Source: SHZI01 sp032122615 (GTDB lineage Bacteria; Pseudomonadota; Gammaproteobacteria; Steroidobacterales; GCA-2729495). Taken from it: 53,273 bases of DNA. Positions 41,856-50,972 of this stretch are shown piece after piece; the first letter of the stretch is position 1, and every line of letters begins with the position of its first letter. The DNA is taken from NCBI GenBank assembly GCA_032122615.1, contig JAQBGF010000179.1, forward strand, positions 1 to 53,273. Reading direction: 5' to 3'. A model generated the notes under the pieces. The model searched no databases. It was given only the letters and a program-made list of their open reading frames with translations, and was not told where the DNA came from. The position numbers and the translations under genes were made by a program.

Positions 41856-43127
41856 ATGAGTAACCAGGTTCCCCAGGTTTTTGACTCCCCGGTTTTCCGG
41901 ATGGCCTGCCATCAATTTGATCTGGTGGCGGACTTTCTGGAGATCCCCGAAAGCGCCCGCGACCGCCTGAAGCTGCCGAAACGTTCCATCAGTGTGGCCA
42001 TGCCGGTGCGGCGTGATGATGGCAGCACGACGGTCTTCATGGGCTATCGTGTGCAGCACCACCTTGCTCTCGGGCCCACCAAGGGCGGCGTGCGTTTTCA
42101 TCCCGACGTCACGCTCGGCGAGGTGGCGGCTCTCGCAATGTGGATGAGCTGGAAGTGCGCGCTGACCGGCCTGCCGTACGGCGGTGCCAAAGGCGGAGTG
42201 ACATGCAATCCGCTTGAGCTTTCCATTGGTGAGCTGGAGCGCGTGACGCGGCGTTACACGCAGGAACTGATCCCCTTCATTGGTCCGCTGATCGATATCC
42301 CCGCGCCCGACATGGGCACCAACGAGCAGACGATGGCGTGGATGATGGATACCTACTCGCTGCAGACCGGGCACGCGGTTCCCGCCGTCGTTACTGGCAA
42401 GCCCGTGAGCATTGGTGGCTCGCTCGGGCGTCGTGAAGCTACCGGGCGCGGCGTGGCCTATCTTGTTTCACGCACGATGGACACTATCGGAATGTCTGCC
42501 AATGGCGCAACGGCCGTCGTGCAAGGCTACGGTAACGTCGGTGCGGTAGCGGCAAGAGCGATGGCCCACCAGGGCATCAGGATCATTGCCGTGAGCGATG
42601 CATTTGGCGGGCTGTACAACGCCAATGGCATCGATCTTGATGAACTTGATACATACCTTGCCGAAACCCGCAGTACTGTCGGTTTCAAGGGGGCCGAACC
42701 GGTCAGCAACGATCAGCTGTTGCTCATTCCGTGTGATGTCCTCGTGCCCGCCGCTCTCGAGCGCCAGATCACCGCCGACAACGCGGCCAAAATCCAGTGC
42801 CGCATTCTTGCTGAAGGCGCCAACGGCCCCACCACCCCCGAAGCGGATGCCGTCATTGCCCAGCGCCCGGAAATCTTCGTAATTCCCGACATTCTGTGCA
42901 ACTCGGGCGGTGTGATCGTTTCCTATTTCGAATGGGTGCAGGATCTGCAAAGCTTTTTCTGGGACGAAGCCGAGGTGATGGGCAAGCTCTACCGCATTCT
43001 GGAGCAGGCTTTCGTGCAAGCGCTGATCATCAGCCGCAAGCGCAACGTCAGCATGCGCTTTGCCGCCCTCAGTCTCGGCATCCAGCGCGTGCATGATGCG
43101 AAGCAGACCCGCGGGCTGTTTCCGTGA
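41856..43127 (+). CDS. Glu/Leu/Phe/Val dehydrogenase family (glutamate dehydrogenase)
   Basis: A 423-aa dehydrogenase that interconverts glutamate and 2-oxoglutarate with ammonia. Motifs are GPTKGGVRFHPDV, the catalytic lysine region LPYGGAKGGVTC, IPAPDMGTNEQTMAW, the Rossmann loop VVQGYGNVGAV and EGANGPTTPEAD. Length and order are those of hexameric small-subunit GDH. Absolute cofactor preference cannot be read. An SGNH hydrolase gene starts three bases later. Confidence 0.93.
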   Translation: MSNQVPQVFDSPVFRMACHQFDLVADFLEIPESARDRLKLPKRSISVAMPVRRDDGSTTVFMGYRVQHHLALGPTKGGVRFHPDVTLGEVAALAMWMSWKCALTGLPYGGAKGGVTCNPLELSIGELERVTRRYTQELIPFIGPLIDIPAPDMGTNEQTMAWMMDTYSLQTGHAVPAVVTGKPVSIGGSLGRREATGRGVAYLVSRTMDTIGMSANGATAVVQGYGNVGAVAARAMAHQGIRIIAVSDAFGGLYNANGIDLDELDTYLAETRSTVGFKGAEPVSNDQLLLIPCDVLVPAALERQITADNAAKIQCRILAEGANGPTTPEADAVIAQRPEIFVIPDILCNSGGVIVSYFEWVQDLQSFFWDEAEVMGKLYRILEQAFVQALIISRKRNVSMRFAALSLGIQRVHDAKQTRGLFP

Positions 43128-43130
43128 CGT

Positions 43131-44258
43131 ATGTCGAGGCCGTCATCTGACAACTGGTTCGAGGCGAACCCGCGAAAATCCCGTTGGCTGATCGCCTTGC
43201 TCTGCCTGGGATTCCTGGAAGGGCTGACGCGAATCCTGGTGGGCTTCGATCTGCTGCCGTACCAGGAGTACCCCACGAGCCGTGTGCCCCAGTACTGGGC
43301 GTATGTTGATCCGGTCGTGGGCGTGTGGCGCTATCCCAATACGATCTTGCTCCAGCAGGAGAAATGCCTGGACGCGAAGCTTCAGACCAACGCCGAAGGG
43401 GCGCGGGATCCGGAACGGCAAAAGCACTCGACGGCGGCCAGGCGGTTCGTGGTCCTTGGCGACTCGTTTATCGAGGGCTACGGAGTCAATGCTGAAGATC
43501 GGGTTTCGAATCTGCTTGAGGCGCGTACCGGCGTCGAATTTCTGAACTTTGCGACGAGCGGTGGCTTTGGCACGATCCAGGAGTGGCTTGTGTACCAGAG
43601 CCGTGTGCTTCAGTACGACCATACCGACCTGGTGCTGTTCATCCTGCCGGCCAACGACTTCGAGGACAACGATCCCGATGAATTTGCCTCCGACGTCTAT
43701 CGCCCCTATCTGCGCCCGAGCGGTGACGGTTACGAGGTTTACTACACCGTGCCCTGGGAGCGCCGCTTTGTGGATTCACGCGAGACGTCGACGGTCATCA
43801 AGAACCGCTTTGACAACGCACTCTACCTTGCCAACGTCCTTCGCTGGGCGACGCGCGAACTGAAAAGCGGTGTGAATTGGCAAGGGCTCAGGACCTACGA
43901 TGGCGACTACGACAATCATTCGCCCGAGGATCTGAACATCATGCTCTACGCCCTGGATCAACTGGTCCGGGCGGCCGGCGATCGCCGGGTGTGGCTCCTG
44001 ACGATTCCCACCGACAGGGATTTTGCCGCCGCCCTCCGGGGCGAGCCGTTCCGACTGGACGGGGAGCTCGGCGCGTTTGCGGCGCGTTACCCTAACGTTC
44101 GCTACCGGGATCTGCTACCGGATTTTCTCAACGATGCCGCCGCTAATGACCGGGAATTCCCCAGCTACCTGATTGAGTGTGACAATCACTGGGGAAAACT
44201 GGGCAACCAGGTCGTCGCGGACTGGTTGCAGTCCTGGCTGTTCGAGTCCCGCCCGTGA
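43131..44258 (+). CDS. Membrane-anchored SGNH/GDSL hydrolase
   Basis: A 375-aa protein. An N-terminal hydrophobic segment (residues about 19-32, LIALLCLGFLEGLT) leads to an SGNH fold: block I VVLGDSFIEGYGV with the nucleophile Ser, block III NFATSGGFG, and block V CDNHWGKLGN with the Asp/His pair. It is probably a periplasmic esterase or O-acetyl hydrolase; similar anchored proteins modify polysaccharides. It lies between gdh and the M14 peptidase gene on the same strand. Confidence 0.85.
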   Translation: MSRPSSDNWFEANPRKSRWLIALLCLGFLEGLTRILVGFDLLPYQEYPTSRVPQYWAYVDPVVGVWRYPNTILLQQEKCLDAKLQTNAEGARDPERQKHSTAARRFVVLGDSFIEGYGVNAEDRVSNLLEARTGVEFLNFATSGGFGTIQEWLVYQSRVLQYDHTDLVLFILPANDFEDNDPDEFASDVYRPYLRPSGDGYEVYYTVPWERRFVDSRETSTVIKNRFDNALYLANVLRWATRELKSGVNWQGLRTYDGDYDNHSPEDLNIMLYALDQLVRAAGDRRVWLLTIPTDRDFAAALRGEPFRLDGELGAFAARYPNVRYRDLLPDFLNDAAANDREFPSYLIECDNHWGKLGNQVVADWLQSWLFESRP

Positions 44259-44286
44259 CAGATGTCTGCCACCAGGCAAGCTGACC

Positions 44287-45909
44287 ATGCGAAGTGTGAT
44301 CGTCCTTGTTGCGCTAACCACCCCGCTGGCGGCCGCTGAACTGCCGCAGACGACGGCGGAAGCCAGCGGCTACACGGCAACCTCCACGCACGCGGAGGTG
44401 ATGGCCTACGTGCGGGAGCTGCAGCAGCGAAGCTCGCGGATTCGCGTGGAAATGCTCGGCACCAGCGCCGAAGGTCGCCCGATACCGCTGCTGGTCATCG
44501 GCGCACCGGTGCCCGCATCTCCGGGCGAGTTGCGCCATGACCGGCGGGCTGTTGTGTATTTTCAGGCCAACATTCACGCCGGTGAGGTCGAGGGCAAGGA
44601 GGCGGCGCTGATGGTGGCTCGTGACCTGCTTTCGGGCGAGGCATCGAAGTACCTCGATCGGCTCGTGGTCCTGATCGCGCCCGTGTTCAACCCGGACGGC
44701 AACGAAAAAATCAGCACGACGAACCGGCCGACGCAAAACGGGCCGGCCGCCGGCGTCGGGGTGCGGGTGAATGGCCAGAACCTCGATCTCAATCGCGACG
44801 GGATCAAGCTGGAGTCACCGGAAGTCCGCGGGCTGGTGCGCAACGTGCTGGGACGCTGGGATCCGGTCTTCTTCCTGGATTCGCACACGCACAACGGCTC
44901 CTATCACCAGGAACCCGTGACCTGGGTCTGGGGCCTCAATCCCAATGGCGACGCGGCGATTTTCGACTACATGGCCGACACCGTGTGGCCGGCCATCGAG
45001 AAGAAGATGCGGGTGGATTTCGGCACACTCACCATTCCCCATGGCGATTTCCTCGACGCGAGGGAGCCGGGGAGGGGCTGGGCACCGCTCGGCCCGGAGC
45101 CCCGTTACCTGTCGAACTATGTCGGCCTGCGCAACCGCCTTGCCGTGCTCGACGAGCAATACCCCTACGCAGACTTCGAGACCCGCGTCCGGGGCGCCCG
45201 CCACCTGATGCTGTCTTTCCTCGACTTCCTCTACGAACACAGGGACGAAGTCGTCGATCTGGTCGCGAAGGCAGACCGCAAGAGGGTCGTCCGCGGCGGC
45301 AATCCGACCGGAAGTGATGTGTTTGTTATCGAGACGCAGCCCGAGCGAGTCAAGCGCACGCTGACGATCCAGGGTTACGAGATGGAAGTGACCGACACCG
45401 GCGGCCGCTACCCGAAAGTGCAGGCGACGGACGTGGCCCGCACTTACCGGGACGTGCCCTATCTCGCAAAATACGCGCCGACGCGGACAGTTCGCCTGCC
45501 GCGGGGCTACCTGATCAGCCCGGCGGACCCTGCAATCGTCGGCAGGATCCGTGACCACGGCATTGTCGTTGAACGGCTGGTCGCACCGGTCACCGTGGAA
45601 GTCGAGGCATTCAGTGTGAGCAAGCTCACTGGCTCACCCTTCTCCGACCAGGGCCATTTCACCACCACGGTCGAAGGTGCGTACCTGACGAAGGAAGTGG
45701 CCTTTCCAGCGGGGAGCTACTACGTGGGCATGGCGCAGCCGCTGGCCAACGTGGCAGCGCAGTTGCTGGAGCCGGAAAGCCCCGACGGGCTGGTCACATG
45801 GAACTTCCTCGACCGCTACCTCGCGTTCCAGTGGATTCCGCAGCCGATGGAGTCCCCGGTGTACAAGTTGCACCAGGTGGTGCATCTCGCGACCGACACC
45901 ATTCAATAA
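44287..45909 (+). CDS. Secreted M14 family metallocarboxypeptidase
   Basis: A 540-aa protein. A short signal sequence (VIVLVALTTPLAAAE) precedes the M14 domain. Its zinc ligands are in NIHAGEVEGKEAALM (H-x2-E) and a histidine in FLDSHTHNGSYH, with NPDGNEKI and NGQNLDLNRD as substrate loops. A beta-rich C-terminal half extends beyond the catalytic domain. The start is ATG 44287, which overlaps nothing; longer upstream frames run through the preceding gene. It probably trims peptides in the periplasm. Convergent with the FGE-like gene. Confidence 0.9.
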   Translation: MRSVIVLVALTTPLAAAELPQTTAEASGYTATSTHAEVMAYVRELQQRSSRIRVEMLGTSAEGRPIPLLVIGAPVPASPGELRHDRRAVVYFQANIHAGEVEGKEAALMVARDLLSGEASKYLDRLVVLIAPVFNPDGNEKISTTNRPTQNGPAAGVGVRVNGQNLDLNRDGIKLESPEVRGLVRNVLGRWDPVFFLDSHTHNGSYHQEPVTWVWGLNPNGDAAIFDYMADTVWPAIEKKMRVDFGTLTIPHGDFLDAREPGRGWAPLGPEPRYLSNYVGLRNRLAVLDEQYPYADFETRVRGARHLMLSFLDFLYEHRDEVVDLVAKADRKRVVRGGNPTGSDVFVIETQPERVKRTLTIQGYEMEVTDTGGRYPKVQATDVARTYRDVPYLAKYAPTRTVRLPRGYLISPADPAIVGRIRDHGIVVERLVAPVTVEVEAFSVSKLTGSPFSDQGHFTTTVEGAYLTKEVAFPAGSYYVGMAQPLANVAAQLLEPESPDGLVTWNFLDRYLAFQWIPQPMESPVYKLHQVVHLATDTIQ

Positions 45910-45912
45910 ACC

Positions 45913-45935
45913 GTCGGAGCGGCTTCAGCCGCGAC
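45913..45935. repeat. Single REP half-unit between convergent M14 and FGE-like genes
   Basis: One copy of GGAGCGGCTTCAGCCGC, with flanking GTC and GAC, lies three bases after the M14 stop. Unlike 7201-7258 and 19522-19689 it has no inverted partner, but its core GCGGCTTCAGCCGC can still fold on itself. Confidence 0.85.
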
Positions 45936-45946
45936 TCCACCATTCC

Positions 45947-47251
45947 TCATTCGCCCGCGCCGACCACCCGGAACCCGTTGTAATACAGCCGCCGGTCCGG
46001 CGCATAGCGGTCGCGTGTGGCAATAAAGCAGACATCGCGCTGGTTGTACCAGGAGCAGCCGCGCAGTACCTTTTCTTTGCCGGTCGCCGGACCCGCGGGA
46101 TTCTCCGCCGGCGAAACCGTGTAGTAGTCAGCCTGGTACCAGTCGCCCGTCCACTGCCAGACATTGCCGGCCATGTCGTAGAGGCCCCAGGGCGTCGGCT
46201 TGAAACTGCCAACCCGCGTGGTCATCGGCTGCGACTTCGAAAGGCGATTGCCTTCGCTGTCCCACCAGGATTTCCAGCCGTCGCGATCGACCAGTTTGCC
46301 GATGTGCCAGGTGGCCGTATTGGCCGCGCGGGCCTGCCACTCGTCGCCGAAAACAAAATTCTGTCCCGCGGTACCCGAGCGAGCCGCGTATTCCCATTCC
46401 GCCTCGGTCGGCAAGCGGACGGGCGCGCCGGTGACGGTTGTCAGCCACGTCGTGTAGGCCACGGCGTCGTCGAAATTGACGTTGACCACCGGGTGATTGG
46501 GGTAGTGCGTCACGTAATTTCTCCAGCCCTTCGGGGGCAGGGAAAGGTCGCGCTTCGTCGCGGTGCTGAAGGCCAGGTACTGCGCGTTGGTCACCAGAAA
46601 GCGGCTCATCCGGAACGCGGAGACGCTGACGGTGTGCACGTGAGCGAAATCGCTGCCGAATTCCGGTTTGACCGCCGGGCTGTTATTGCCCATGCGGAAG
46701 TGGCCAGCGGGGATCGCCAGCATTTCCGGGAGCAGCAGGTCGTCGTGCATGACGCCGAAGACCTCGCCGTCACGTGCCGCGGTAATGCCGGCGGTTTGCG
46801 CCGACCCCTGTATACCGCCAGCACTCGCGGGCTGCAGCGCTTCCGGCCGTCGGCCGCGATGGCCGGTGAAGGTGGCTCGCCCGTACAGCCCGAAGTCGAT
46901 CGTGCCGCTCATCGTATTGCCGTCGATCGTTGCCCGGTACACCGCGGCCATCGGCTCTCCGCCGAATTCCAGCACGGCGGTGAACTCGACGTTGCTCCCA
47001 TCGACCCGGCCAACGAAACGACCGCTCGCCGAATCACTTTCGATAAAGCCAATAACCCGCTGATCTTCTTGCCGAAAAAGTACCTCCCGGTGGCCCGGCC
47101 CGTTCTGCGAGTTCACGTCGAAGTACCACTCACCGGACAGGTCGGCCGCGGTTTCACCGAAGCCCGGCAACGCCGCCACCGTCAGGGTGAAAAACGCGGC
47201 AGCGCGAATAGCGCCGCGAAAGCTGGTCGGCAGCCGAATCATGGGAAACAT
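45947..47251 (-). CDS. Exported formylglycine-generating enzyme-like (FGE-sulfatase domain) protein
   Basis: A 434-aa protein with a signal peptide (about residues 1-30). An N-terminal beta domain of about 120 residues (DLSGEWYFDVNSQNGPGH) is followed by an FGE/SUMF1-like domain (LAIPAGHFRMGNN, LPTEAEWEYAARSG, GLYDMAGNVWQWTGDWY). In true FGE two cysteines sit in the motif RGGSxxCxxxxC. Here it reads RGCSWYNQRDVC, so the first is Asn and an extra Cys lies earlier. It is therefore unlikely to be a canonical copper FGE. It is the last gene of a tight reverse operon with the two genes upstream. Confidence 0.85.
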   Translation of the reverse strand: MFPMIRLPTSFRGAIRAAAFFTLTVAALPGFGETAADLSGEWYFDVNSQNGPGHREVLFRQEDQRVIGFIESDSASGRFVGRVDGSNVEFTAVLEFGGEPMAAVYRATIDGNTMSGTIDFGLYGRATFTGHRGRRPEALQPASAGGIQGSAQTAGITAARDGEVFGVMHDDLLLPEMLAIPAGHFRMGNNSPAVKPEFGSDFAHVHTVSVSAFRMSRFLVTNAQYLAFSTATKRDLSLPPKGWRNYVTHYPNHPVVNVNFDDAVAYTTWLTTVTGAPVRLPTEAEWEYAARSGTAGQNFVFGDEWQARAANTATWHIGKLVDRDGWKSWWDSEGNRLSKSQPMTTRVGSFKPTPWGLYDMAGNVWQWTGDWYQADYYTVSPAENPAGPATGKEKVLRGCSWYNQRDVCFIATRDRYAPDRRLYYNGFRVVGAGE

Positions 47252-47256
47252 TTTTC

Positions 47257-48255
47257 TCAGGAGGTGTGCAAGCGCTGCAACTTCCAGCCGGACTCAGTGC
47301 GCAGCAGAACGGCCGTGGCGCGACCGCTGCCGAAATCCATCTCGGGCCCGGTTTTTGGCAGGACGTTGAATATGAAACTCACCGCGGCAAGCCCGCCATC
47401 GATCTGCACCCGGTAGCCGGACAGCCGGAACCGGACCTGGGCCAGATCGCCGAGTTCGCCCTTCAGGTGCTGATCGCGGTACTCGACCCAGCCTTGATTG
47501 ACGTGCTTGCCTTCGAACATCAGGAAGCGCTCGTCAGCCACCACAAACTGCTCGGGGGCGGCGGCATCTCCGGCAGTCAGCGCATCGTGGTAGGCGGTCA
47601 AGACGGCCACCACCTCCGCCTCTGCGGGGGACAATTCCGGTGTCGTCATCGGCGCGGCGGTGGCAGCGCCGGCCGGCGCGTGGCCACCACCACCGTTGCT
47701 GGCACCATCGCCAGTGTCGGCAGCGGCGGCCGGTTCGTCGTGCGAATGTTCCTCACCCTCATCGTGCTCATGCCCGCCGCTCTGGCCGGCGCTTGGGCCG
47801 GCGACCTGTGGCAGCGACAGCACCCCAAGACCGTGACGAAACACCAGGTCGGCGCCGCGCAGCCCCGTTCCGGCCAGCCCGACCAGCGCTACCAGCATCA
47901 GGGCGATAAAGGCGATACCGACACCCTGCGCACGGCGGACGCGCAGCGCGTTCCACAACGCCAGCAGCATGAACAGGCCGGCTGTACTGAGCGCCCAGAG
48001 CTTGTGATCCTCCATAGCCAGGTGGGCGGCGTCGTCGTGGCTAACCGACCCGGCGGCCTGCAAGCCCGCTGCTATCGTCAGCGCCGTTAGTGCAGCGCCC
48101 AGCCACAGGTTCCAGTTGGCAGCCGCCTCGACGCCGGGCATCGCGCGACCGCGGCCGGCGACGGCAGACACGACGAACAGCAGTGTGGCGATCGCCAGCA
48201 GGGCGATCGTGAAATGCACCAGGATCGGGTGCCAGTTCGGAATAATCGCGATCAT
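47257..48255 (-). CDS. DUF2231 membrane domain fused to an NTF2-like/SnoaL-type domain
   Basis: A 332-aa protein. Residues 1 to about 150 are a DUF2231-type four-helix membrane domain starting IPNWHPILVHFTIALLAIA. A linker rich in His/Asp/Glu (GGHEHDEGEEHSHDE, near residues 165-180) then leads to a soluble alpha+beta domain (about 210-332) of the NTF2/DUF4440 type (AVLTAYHDALTAGDAAAPEQF, VEYRDQHLKGELG). Such a fusion is unusual. The linker could bind metal. It lies two bases after the M1 gene and five before the FGE-like gene. Confidence 0.8.
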   Translation of the reverse strand: MIAIIPNWHPILVHFTIALLAIATLLFVVSAVAGRGRAMPGVEAAANWNLWLGAALTALTIAAGLQAAGSVSHDDAAHLAMEDHKLWALSTAGLFMLLALWNALRVRRAQGVGIAFIALMLVALVGLAGTGLRGADLVFRHGLGVLSLPQVAGPSAGQSGGHEHDEGEEHSHDEPAAAADTGDGASNGGGGHAPAGAATAAPMTTPELSPAEAEVVAVLTAYHDALTAGDAAAPEQFVVADERFLMFEGKHVNQGWVEYRDQHLKGELGDLAQVRFRLSGYRVQIDGGLAAVSFIFNVLPKTGPEMDFGSGRATAVLLRTESGWKLQRLHTS

Positions 48256-48257
48256 GT

Positions 48258-50972
48258 TCAGTGGTTTCCGTTTGTGGAAAAATAGTGGCCAATTTCATCG
48301 CGCTTCGTCCCGGCCAGCGCCGCGCAGAGTTCAATGCCTTCGAGCGTTTCGGCCAGGGTGCGATCGGCGCCGTCCAGTTTGTCCAGCATTGGCGTGAAAA
48401 ACGTCTTCACCTCGCCACGTTCTTCCGGCGTGCAAAATCCGGCGCCGAAGCGCGGCAGCCAGCGGTAGCCGAAGTGGCCCATGCGCCCGATGAAGGCCTC
48501 GTGATTGGCCTTGAACCAGTCGAAGGTGGGCCGACGCTGGCTGGCGCGGGCGGCGAGGGCGAAGGCAATGGTGGTGGGCTCTCGCGCGCGCAGCCGGGGA
48601 TCAAGCAGTAATTTCCGCACCCGTTCTCCCGCTGCCGCATCGTCCGTACTGCCGAGCGCGAGCGCCGCCTGGGCGCGAAACTGGATATCGTTGGAAGCCA
48701 GCATCCGCTCTATGAGGGTTTCGATGAACGGCAGGCCGCTCTCCTGCACGCCCACTTGTAGTGCGATCTCCACCTGGGCTGGTGTCACGGCGCCCGGATC
48801 CGGAGTCGCGCCGGGCTTGCCGAAGCCGATGTAGCGCCGGGCCTGGCCGGCAAGCGTTGCCCGCAGTTCCGGGTCGCGGGCCTCCAGGGCGAGAAAGCTC
48901 ACGAGCTTCGTCCGTAATAGCGCGCGGTCGACAGCGGCGGCATCCGTGGCAGCCTCGTTACCTGCCGAACCACCGCTGGCGTCAAGTGCGTCCAGTCGCG
49001 GCCGGTACGTGGCGTGCATGAAGCCGGTCACCTGCTCACGTCCGGCGGCGGGAGCGAGGTAGTCGCGCATGCGCACCAGGTTCGCGCCGGGTGCCAGTAC
49101 CACCGACGGATACGCCGACGTTGCGAGGGTTGTGACGGCGGTCAGCCAGGCGGCCGTCGAGAGTCGGTTCGCCTGGTAGGCGGCCGACAGGCTGTCTGCC
49201 GCCAGCAGGGCCTCGAGTTCGTTCAGTTGGCCAAAGTTCGCCTGAAGTGCACGCCACCCGGCCTCATCAAGGGCAAACCGGTAGTAGCCCGCGCCGTCTG
49301 CGTTCGGCATGACAAAGGTCGGGCAGTCCCTGGTTTTCAGCGGAATCCGGGTCGACACTTCCGTCAGCAGCGCGCACTCCTTGCTGACACCGGCCGCGGT
49401 TCCATACCGCACACACAGCGGCAGCTGCCAGCTGCGCTGCGGGTCGCCCCGCGATCCCACCGGCAGGTAACGGGACTGGGATACGTCGAGTGCGACGCCG
49501 TCGGCGCCGCACTCCAGCCTGGCCGTGACCAGCGGCACGCCGGGCTGACCGATGAAGCTGCGGAAGGCGGGCACCAGGTCGGGTCGTCCTGAACCCTTGG
49601 CCAGCGAGGCCATGAAGTCCTCGACGTCGGCAACGGCGTGCGGGAAGCGCTGCATGTGGGTGCGGATACCGGCGCGAAAACCCTCCTCGCCGAGCCAGCT
49701 TTCGAACATGCCGAGCACGGCGCCGCCCTTCAGGTAGGTGATGCCGTCGAAGGCGCTGCCGATATCAAGATTGCGGGTCACGGGCTGGCGGATCTGGCGG
49801 GCCGCGATACGGCTGTCGAGTTCCATGGCCGCCGGCGTCTGCAGCGCGGGGACGATGTCGAAGCGCAGTGACGGTTGCCACGCATTGCCGGCCTTGAAGC
49901 CCATCCAGTTGGCAAAGGATTCGTTCAGCCAGATGTCGTCCCACCACTTTGGCGTAACGAGGTCGCCGAACCACTGGTGGGCGATTTCATGGGCGTGGAT
50001 TCCGCCAAACCCGCGGAGCTGCTCGAAGGACGCGTCATCGGCAATGAGGAGCCGCGCCTCGCCATAAATGATTGCCCCGGCATTTTCCATGCCACCACCG
50101 AAGTCTGGTGACGCAATGAGGTCCAGCTTGGGGTAAGGGAAGGCGATGCCGAAGTAGTTCTCAAGATAGCTGACGATGGCAGCGGTGTTGTCCAGTGCGT
50201 AGCGGAGCCGGGGGCCCTTGCCGCGCGTCGCCACCCCCCGCAAGGGCAGTGGCCTCTGGCGCACGGCGTTCGCCGGCAGTGGTGGTGCCTCCACGACATC
50301 GAGCGGGCCGACCGCCAGCGCGATCAGGTAGGTCGGCAGGGGCAGCGTGGTTGCCAGGCTGACCCGCTTCCGCCCGTCGCCAGCCGGCGCCTCGCCCTGC
50401 ACGGGCGCATTGCCAATGACGGCATTGGCCGAGGCCGTGGTCACGGCAACATCGAAGGGAGTCTTGAAGCCCGGTTCGTCGAACCCGGGAAACATGCGGC
50501 GCGCGTCGATGGGCTGAAACTGCGTAAAGACGTACGAATCATCGCCCACGACGGACCGGTAAAGGCCTTCGCCCCGGCGGCCAAACGTTGCCGTGTACAC
50601 GAACCGCAATGTGGCGCGGCCCGCCGGCAGTTGGTCCGCGAAGGTCAGCCGGGCGACACCGGTTGAATCGACCTGCTCGTAAGCGGCCGTCCGCGTCATG
50701 CCGTCGGGTGTCGTCAGGGTGGCCGAGGTCATGGCGAGGTGGTTGCCGTGCAGGTACAGCACAGCTGCCGGTGTACGGATATCGACGTCGATCTCCGCAA
50801 TGCCGGAAAACCCGGCCGTGGCCGGATCGATGTCCAGATCGAGGCGGTAGTGCAGGGGCTGCACGTCGGAGCTGAGCTTGCCTGCGGGTGCTTCCGGCGC
50901 GCTGGTTACCGCCAGTACACCGGTGGCTGGCACCGCCGCTAACACGACGAACAACAGGGAGACGATGCGCAT
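48258..50972 (-). CDS. Secreted M1 family aminopeptidase
   Basis: A 904-aa zinc aminopeptidase with a signal peptide (MRIVSLLFVVLAAVPATGVLA). Family motifs are the substrate loop GGGMENAGAIIYGE and the zinc site HEIAHQWFGDLV, followed after 18 residues by the Glu in LNESFANW. A Tyr in SAFDGITYLKGG fits the catalytic helix. The C-terminal ERAP1-like domain is helical. AAAGGA precedes the ATG. It is probably periplasmic or outer-membrane associated and trims peptides. It heads the three-gene reverse operon. Confidence 0.95.
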   Translation of the reverse strand: MRIVSLLFVVLAAVPATGVLAVTSAPEAPAGKLSSDVQPLHYRLDLDIDPATAGFSGIAEIDVDIRTPAAVLYLHGNHLAMTSATLTTPDGMTRTAAYEQVDSTGVARLTFADQLPAGRATLRFVYTATFGRRGEGLYRSVVGDDSYVFTQFQPIDARRMFPGFDEPGFKTPFDVAVTTASANAVIGNAPVQGEAPAGDGRKRVSLATTLPLPTYLIALAVGPLDVVEAPPLPANAVRQRPLPLRGVATRGKGPRLRYALDNTAAIVSYLENYFGIAFPYPKLDLIASPDFGGGMENAGAIIYGEARLLIADDASFEQLRGFGGIHAHEIAHQWFGDLVTPKWWDDIWLNESFANWMGFKAGNAWQPSLRFDIVPALQTPAAMELDSRIAARQIRQPVTRNLDIGSAFDGITYLKGGAVLGMFESWLGEEGFRAGIRTHMQRFPHAVADVEDFMASLAKGSGRPDLVPAFRSFIGQPGVPLVTARLECGADGVALDVSQSRYLPVGSRGDPQRSWQLPLCVRYGTAAGVSKECALLTEVSTRIPLKTRDCPTFVMPNADGAGYYRFALDEAGWRALQANFGQLNELEALLAADSLSAAYQANRLSTAAWLTAVTTLATSAYPSVVLAPGANLVRMRDYLAPAAGREQVTGFMHATYRPRLDALDASGGSAGNEAATDAAAVDRALLRTKLVSFLALEARDPELRATLAGQARRYIGFGKPGATPDPGAVTPAQVEIALQVGVQESGLPFIETLIERMLASNDIQFRAQAALALGSTDDAAAGERVRKLLLDPRLRAREPTTIAFALAARASQRRPTFDWFKANHEAFIGRMGHFGYRWLPRFGAGFCTPEERGEVKTFFTPMLDKLDGADRTLAETLEGIELCAALAGTKRDEIGHYFSTNGNH

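Noticed and set aside
46304..47416. A 370-codon open frame antisense to the FGE-like gene
   Set aside because: It spans two clearly coding reverse-strand genes and lacks motifs.
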